DNA of 15,426 nt from an uncultured Bacilli bacterium (lineage in GTDB: Bacteria; Bacillota_I; Bacilli_A; RF39; UBA660). A program made the position numbers and the translations under genes. Location of the stretch: contig CAJTUT010000026.1 in NCBI GenBank assembly GCA_910579455.1, forward strand, positions 1-15,426, in the 5' to 3' direction. The notes beneath the pieces are model-generated. The model was given only the letters and a program-made list of their open reading frames with translations. It ran no database searches and had not been told where the DNA came from. This document shows, one piece after another, positions 13,841 to 15,426 of the stretch (position 1 is its first letter; each line of letters starts with the position of its first letter).

Positions 13841-14476
13841 CTAATTTACTATAACTTTCTGACACTTATTTTCTACCAAATCTTTGATTGGTAAAATGGT
13901 CGCCTCCCTACCTATTAGTTTTAGAAACTTTAAACATTCCTCTGGTTTTAGAAAAATACTCATTTCATTATATAATGGATGAAAAGATAATTCATTAGCC
14001 CTCAATAAATCTTCATCAATAATTAACTCTATCCTTTTATCATCGTCATAAACAATATTAAATATAGAAACATTCCCAGGTGTTGTGTGTAATAAATCCT
14101 TCATAGTATCTTCATGAACAAACTCCAATTTTTTGGAATCAATCACCTCCTTTAAAGATGTTAAATCCACTCTTTTTTTACTATCAGTAATGATTAAAAA
14201 TTTCCTTTTGTTTCCTTTTCTCTCTTGTACAAATAAATTCTTGCAAATTACATACTCATCAAATAAATAAGCTTGAAATCTCTCATAATATAAAGTTGAA
14301 TCGTTACACCCTGATACAATTTGATGTTTAATACATCTGTCGAAATGAACACCATTCCTATCTAAATACTCACAAAAACTAAGGGCTTTTTCAATTTTCT
14401 TATACCTGCCATATTGATCGTAATCATTATTATGTAAGAGATATTCTCTAATTTGTACTCCATTTAACCTTGTCAT
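13841..14476 (-). CDS. YbaK/ProXp-type aminoacyl-tRNA editing domain protein
   Basis: 211 residues from the ATG at 14476 (AAGGTGAG just upstream); the longer open frame to 14530 runs back into the T-box terminator and is rejected. Residues about 70-195 match the trans-editing family that includes PrdX/ProXp-ala: YVICKNLFVQERKGNKRKF (Lys79 aligns with the functional Lys of ProXp-ala), RVDLTSLKEVI, TTPGNVSIFNIV, ELSFHPLYNEMSIFLKPEEC. These proteins hydrolyse mischarged aminoacyl-tRNA, usually Ala-tRNA-Pro. The first 60 or so residues are an extra N-terminal segment of unknown role. The gene precedes asnS by 92 bp and is controlled by a T-box, which supports a link to tRNA charging. The substrate is not certain; the T-box features fit tRNA-Asn better than tRNA-Pro. 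Confidence 0.82.
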   Translation of the reverse strand: MTRLNGVQIREYLLHNNDYDQYGRYKKIEKALSFCEYLDRNGVHFDRCIKHQIVSGCNDSTLYYERFQAYLFDEYVICKNLFVQERKGNKRKFLIITDSKKRVDLTSLKEVIDSKKLEFVHEDTMKDLLHTTPGNVSIFNIVYDDDKRIELIIDEDLLRANELSFHPLYNEMSIFLKPEECLKFLKLIGREATILPIKDLVENKCQKVIVN

Positions 14477-14498
14477 AATCTCACCTTCCAATTCATAT

Positions 14499-14782
14499 AA
14501 AAAGACTAGTCTCATACTCATACATACCAAAGTACATATGGGACGAAACTAGTCTTCCGCGGTGCCACCCAATTTATTATAAAAAAATTTATAATCACTT
14601 TCATCGATTCTAACAAATCTAGTATTTTATAACGGGATACATACCGGCTTAGTCTACTAAGAAAAATCTTTTCGGTAAGCAACTAAAGAGTGTTCTTTCA
14701 AATAGTATTAATTATTAGGCTCTCACCAATTCCTAACTCGCTTAAATATCAAACTAATTTACTTTTCTCTATCAAAGTTGTT
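14499..14782 (-). promoter_or_regulatory. T-box riboswitch (probably tRNA-Asn responsive)
   Basis: Minus strand: the T-box consensus GGGTGGCACCGCGG lies at 14570-14557. A terminator hairpin pairs AAGACTAGTTTC (14556-14545) with GAGACTAGTCTT (14513-14502), ending in a T run, and is mutually exclusive with the antiterminator. Stem I starts near 14775 (GATAGAGAAAAGTA) with distal TTAGG-AATTGGTGAGAG-CCTAA. The variable base of the UGGN bulge is C, which pairs with a G73 discriminator: tRNA-Asn has G73, tRNA-Pro and most tRNA-Thr do not. A candidate specifier AAU followed by A lies at 14709-14706 on the 3' side of Stem I, but I could not fold the loop with certainty. Confidence 0.9.
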
Positions 14783-14788
14783 AAATTG

Positions 14789-14818
14789 ATTATATATTAT
14801 AGTATATTCCATTGTCAA
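14789..14818 (-). promoter_or_regulatory. Promoter of the T-box leader
   Basis: A perfect -35 TTGACA (14818-14813) and a perfect -10 TATAAT (14794-14789), 18 bp apart, with a predicted start near 14782 just before Stem I of the T-box. Confidence 0.85.
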
Positions 14819-15103
14819 GTTTTTATGTAAATCATCTTCTATATTGATTATATTTTTTAAGTGATAGTCAGTTACAGCAATTATTTGTCACTACTAAGGG
14901 TTACGATTATTAAAAGAGCAATTCCCTGTTCCATCACTCATAAATCTGAAAGATATATAAATACAGATAATATTCTCCCCTTTCCAACAACGTAATATAA
15001 CTTATTTTTTTGAATACATATGATACTACGCACTAATATTTTTACAAATTCGTCTCCCATAATAAGAATATATATGATAAAATAATAAAAGGAAGTGATT
15101 ACT
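14819..15103. other. Gene-free divergent region between the T-box unit and trpS
   Basis: No ORF with a ribosome-binding site. No T-box consensus is present ahead of trpS. A possible trpS -10 (TG-A-TAAAAT, 15075-15083) is the only signal; its -35 is unclear. Confidence 0.5.
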
Positions 15104-15426
15104 ATGAAAAAAACAATTCTAACAGGATTAAGACCTACAGGTAATTTACACCTTGGACATTTATTTGGAGCGGGACAAAATTATGTAAAAATGCAGGATG
15201 ATTATGAATTTTTTTTAGAAATAGCAGATGTCCAGGCACTAACAGATAATTTTCATAATCCCGAGAAGGTAAGGCATAACGTTTATGAAATAATGGCTGA
15301 TCTCTTATCCATAGGTCTTGATCCAAATAAAGTTCATTTCTTTATTCAATCTAAAATACCAGAGATTGCAGAACTTACTGTTTTTTATTCTAATTTAGTA
15401 ACTGTATCCAGACTATTTAGAAATCC
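15104..15426 (+). CDS. trpS: Tryptophanyl-tRNA synthetase, N-terminal part (runs off the right edge)
   Basis: The first 107 codons are visible with no stop. It begins MKKTILTGLRPTGNLHLGHL; the class I HIGH motif appears as HLGH. IADVQALTDNFHNPEKVRHN and LLSIGLDPNKVHFFIQSKIP are typical of TrpRS (the tRNA-charging enzyme for tryptophan) rather than TyrRS. The ATG at 15104 has AAGGAAG 9 nt upstream. The KMSKS loop and C-terminal helices lie outside the window. Confidence 0.93.
   Translation, partial: MKKTILTGLRPTGNLHLGHLFGAGQNYVKMQDDYEFFLEIADVQALTDNFHNPEKVRHNVYEIMADLLSIGLDPNKVHFFIQSKIPEIAELTVFYSNLVTVSRLFRN

Noticed and set aside
14100..14145. Possible target of the solo spacer seed (TCCAATTTT)
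   Set aside because: Only about nine matching bases in AT-rich coding sequence; expected by chance.
14819..15103. T-box or other riboswitch ahead of trpS
   Set aside because: No GGGTGGNACCGCG-like sequence and no terminator hairpin before the trpS start.
15135..15326. 63-codon minus-strand ORF
   Set aside because: Antisense within trpS, which has clear family motifs.

Overview
The window comes from a very AT-rich Firmicute, most likely a member of the Bacilli or a related low-GC lineage. Supporting signs are strong Shine-Dalgarno sites, a T-box riboswitch, a cotJ-type spore-coat/catalase operon with a sigma-E-like promoter, and standard code use (TGA is the stop of cas2 while Trp is TGG). 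I cannot name the species.

Positions 1-6200 hold a complete type II-A CRISPR-Cas locus, read leftwards: cas9, cas1, cas2 and csn2 with overlapping ends, then the leader and the leader-proximal end of a CRISPR array that runs off the left edge (two 36-bp repeats, one complete 30-bp spacer, part of a second). The tracrRNA is encoded on the opposite strand just upstream of cas9; its promoter lies inside the cas9 ribosome-binding region. csn2 looks frameshifted at an A8 tract: one more A would give a family-length protein whose ATG overlaps the cas2 stop.

Positions 6200-6610 hold the most unusual item: a second, decayed CRISPR unit not explained by the main array. It has a promoter closely resembling the main leader promoter, a truncated repeat, an exact 30-bp spacer, a repeat whose first 20 nt (the tracrRNA-pairing half) are perfect, then two more decayed repeats around GC-richer spacer-like segments, and an intrinsic terminator. 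It may be an array relic or a dedicated single-guide unit.

Positions 6610-9360 hold a broken nucleotidyltransferase-like gene, an EamA-type transporter, and a cotJ operon in which CotJA and CotJB appear fused, followed by a CotJC manganese catalase with an Asn-rich tail. Positions 9484-10578 hold tRNA-His(GTG), an unknown small ORF overlapping a serine-recombinase remnant, and a gene-free stretch that could encode a small RNA.

Positions 10579-11487 are a two-gene plus-strand operon (GNAT acetyltransferase, PNPOx-like flavin protein). Positions 11550-14782 are read leftwards: a membrane J-domain protein, asnS with its own tandem -10 promoter, and a YbaK/ProXp-type tRNA-editing protein under a T-box whose discriminator-reading base and candidate specifier fit tRNA-Asn. 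The right edge carries the start of trpS. The CRISPR genes form one adaptation/interference system; most of the rest is ordinary housekeeping sequence with a patch of recombination debris.
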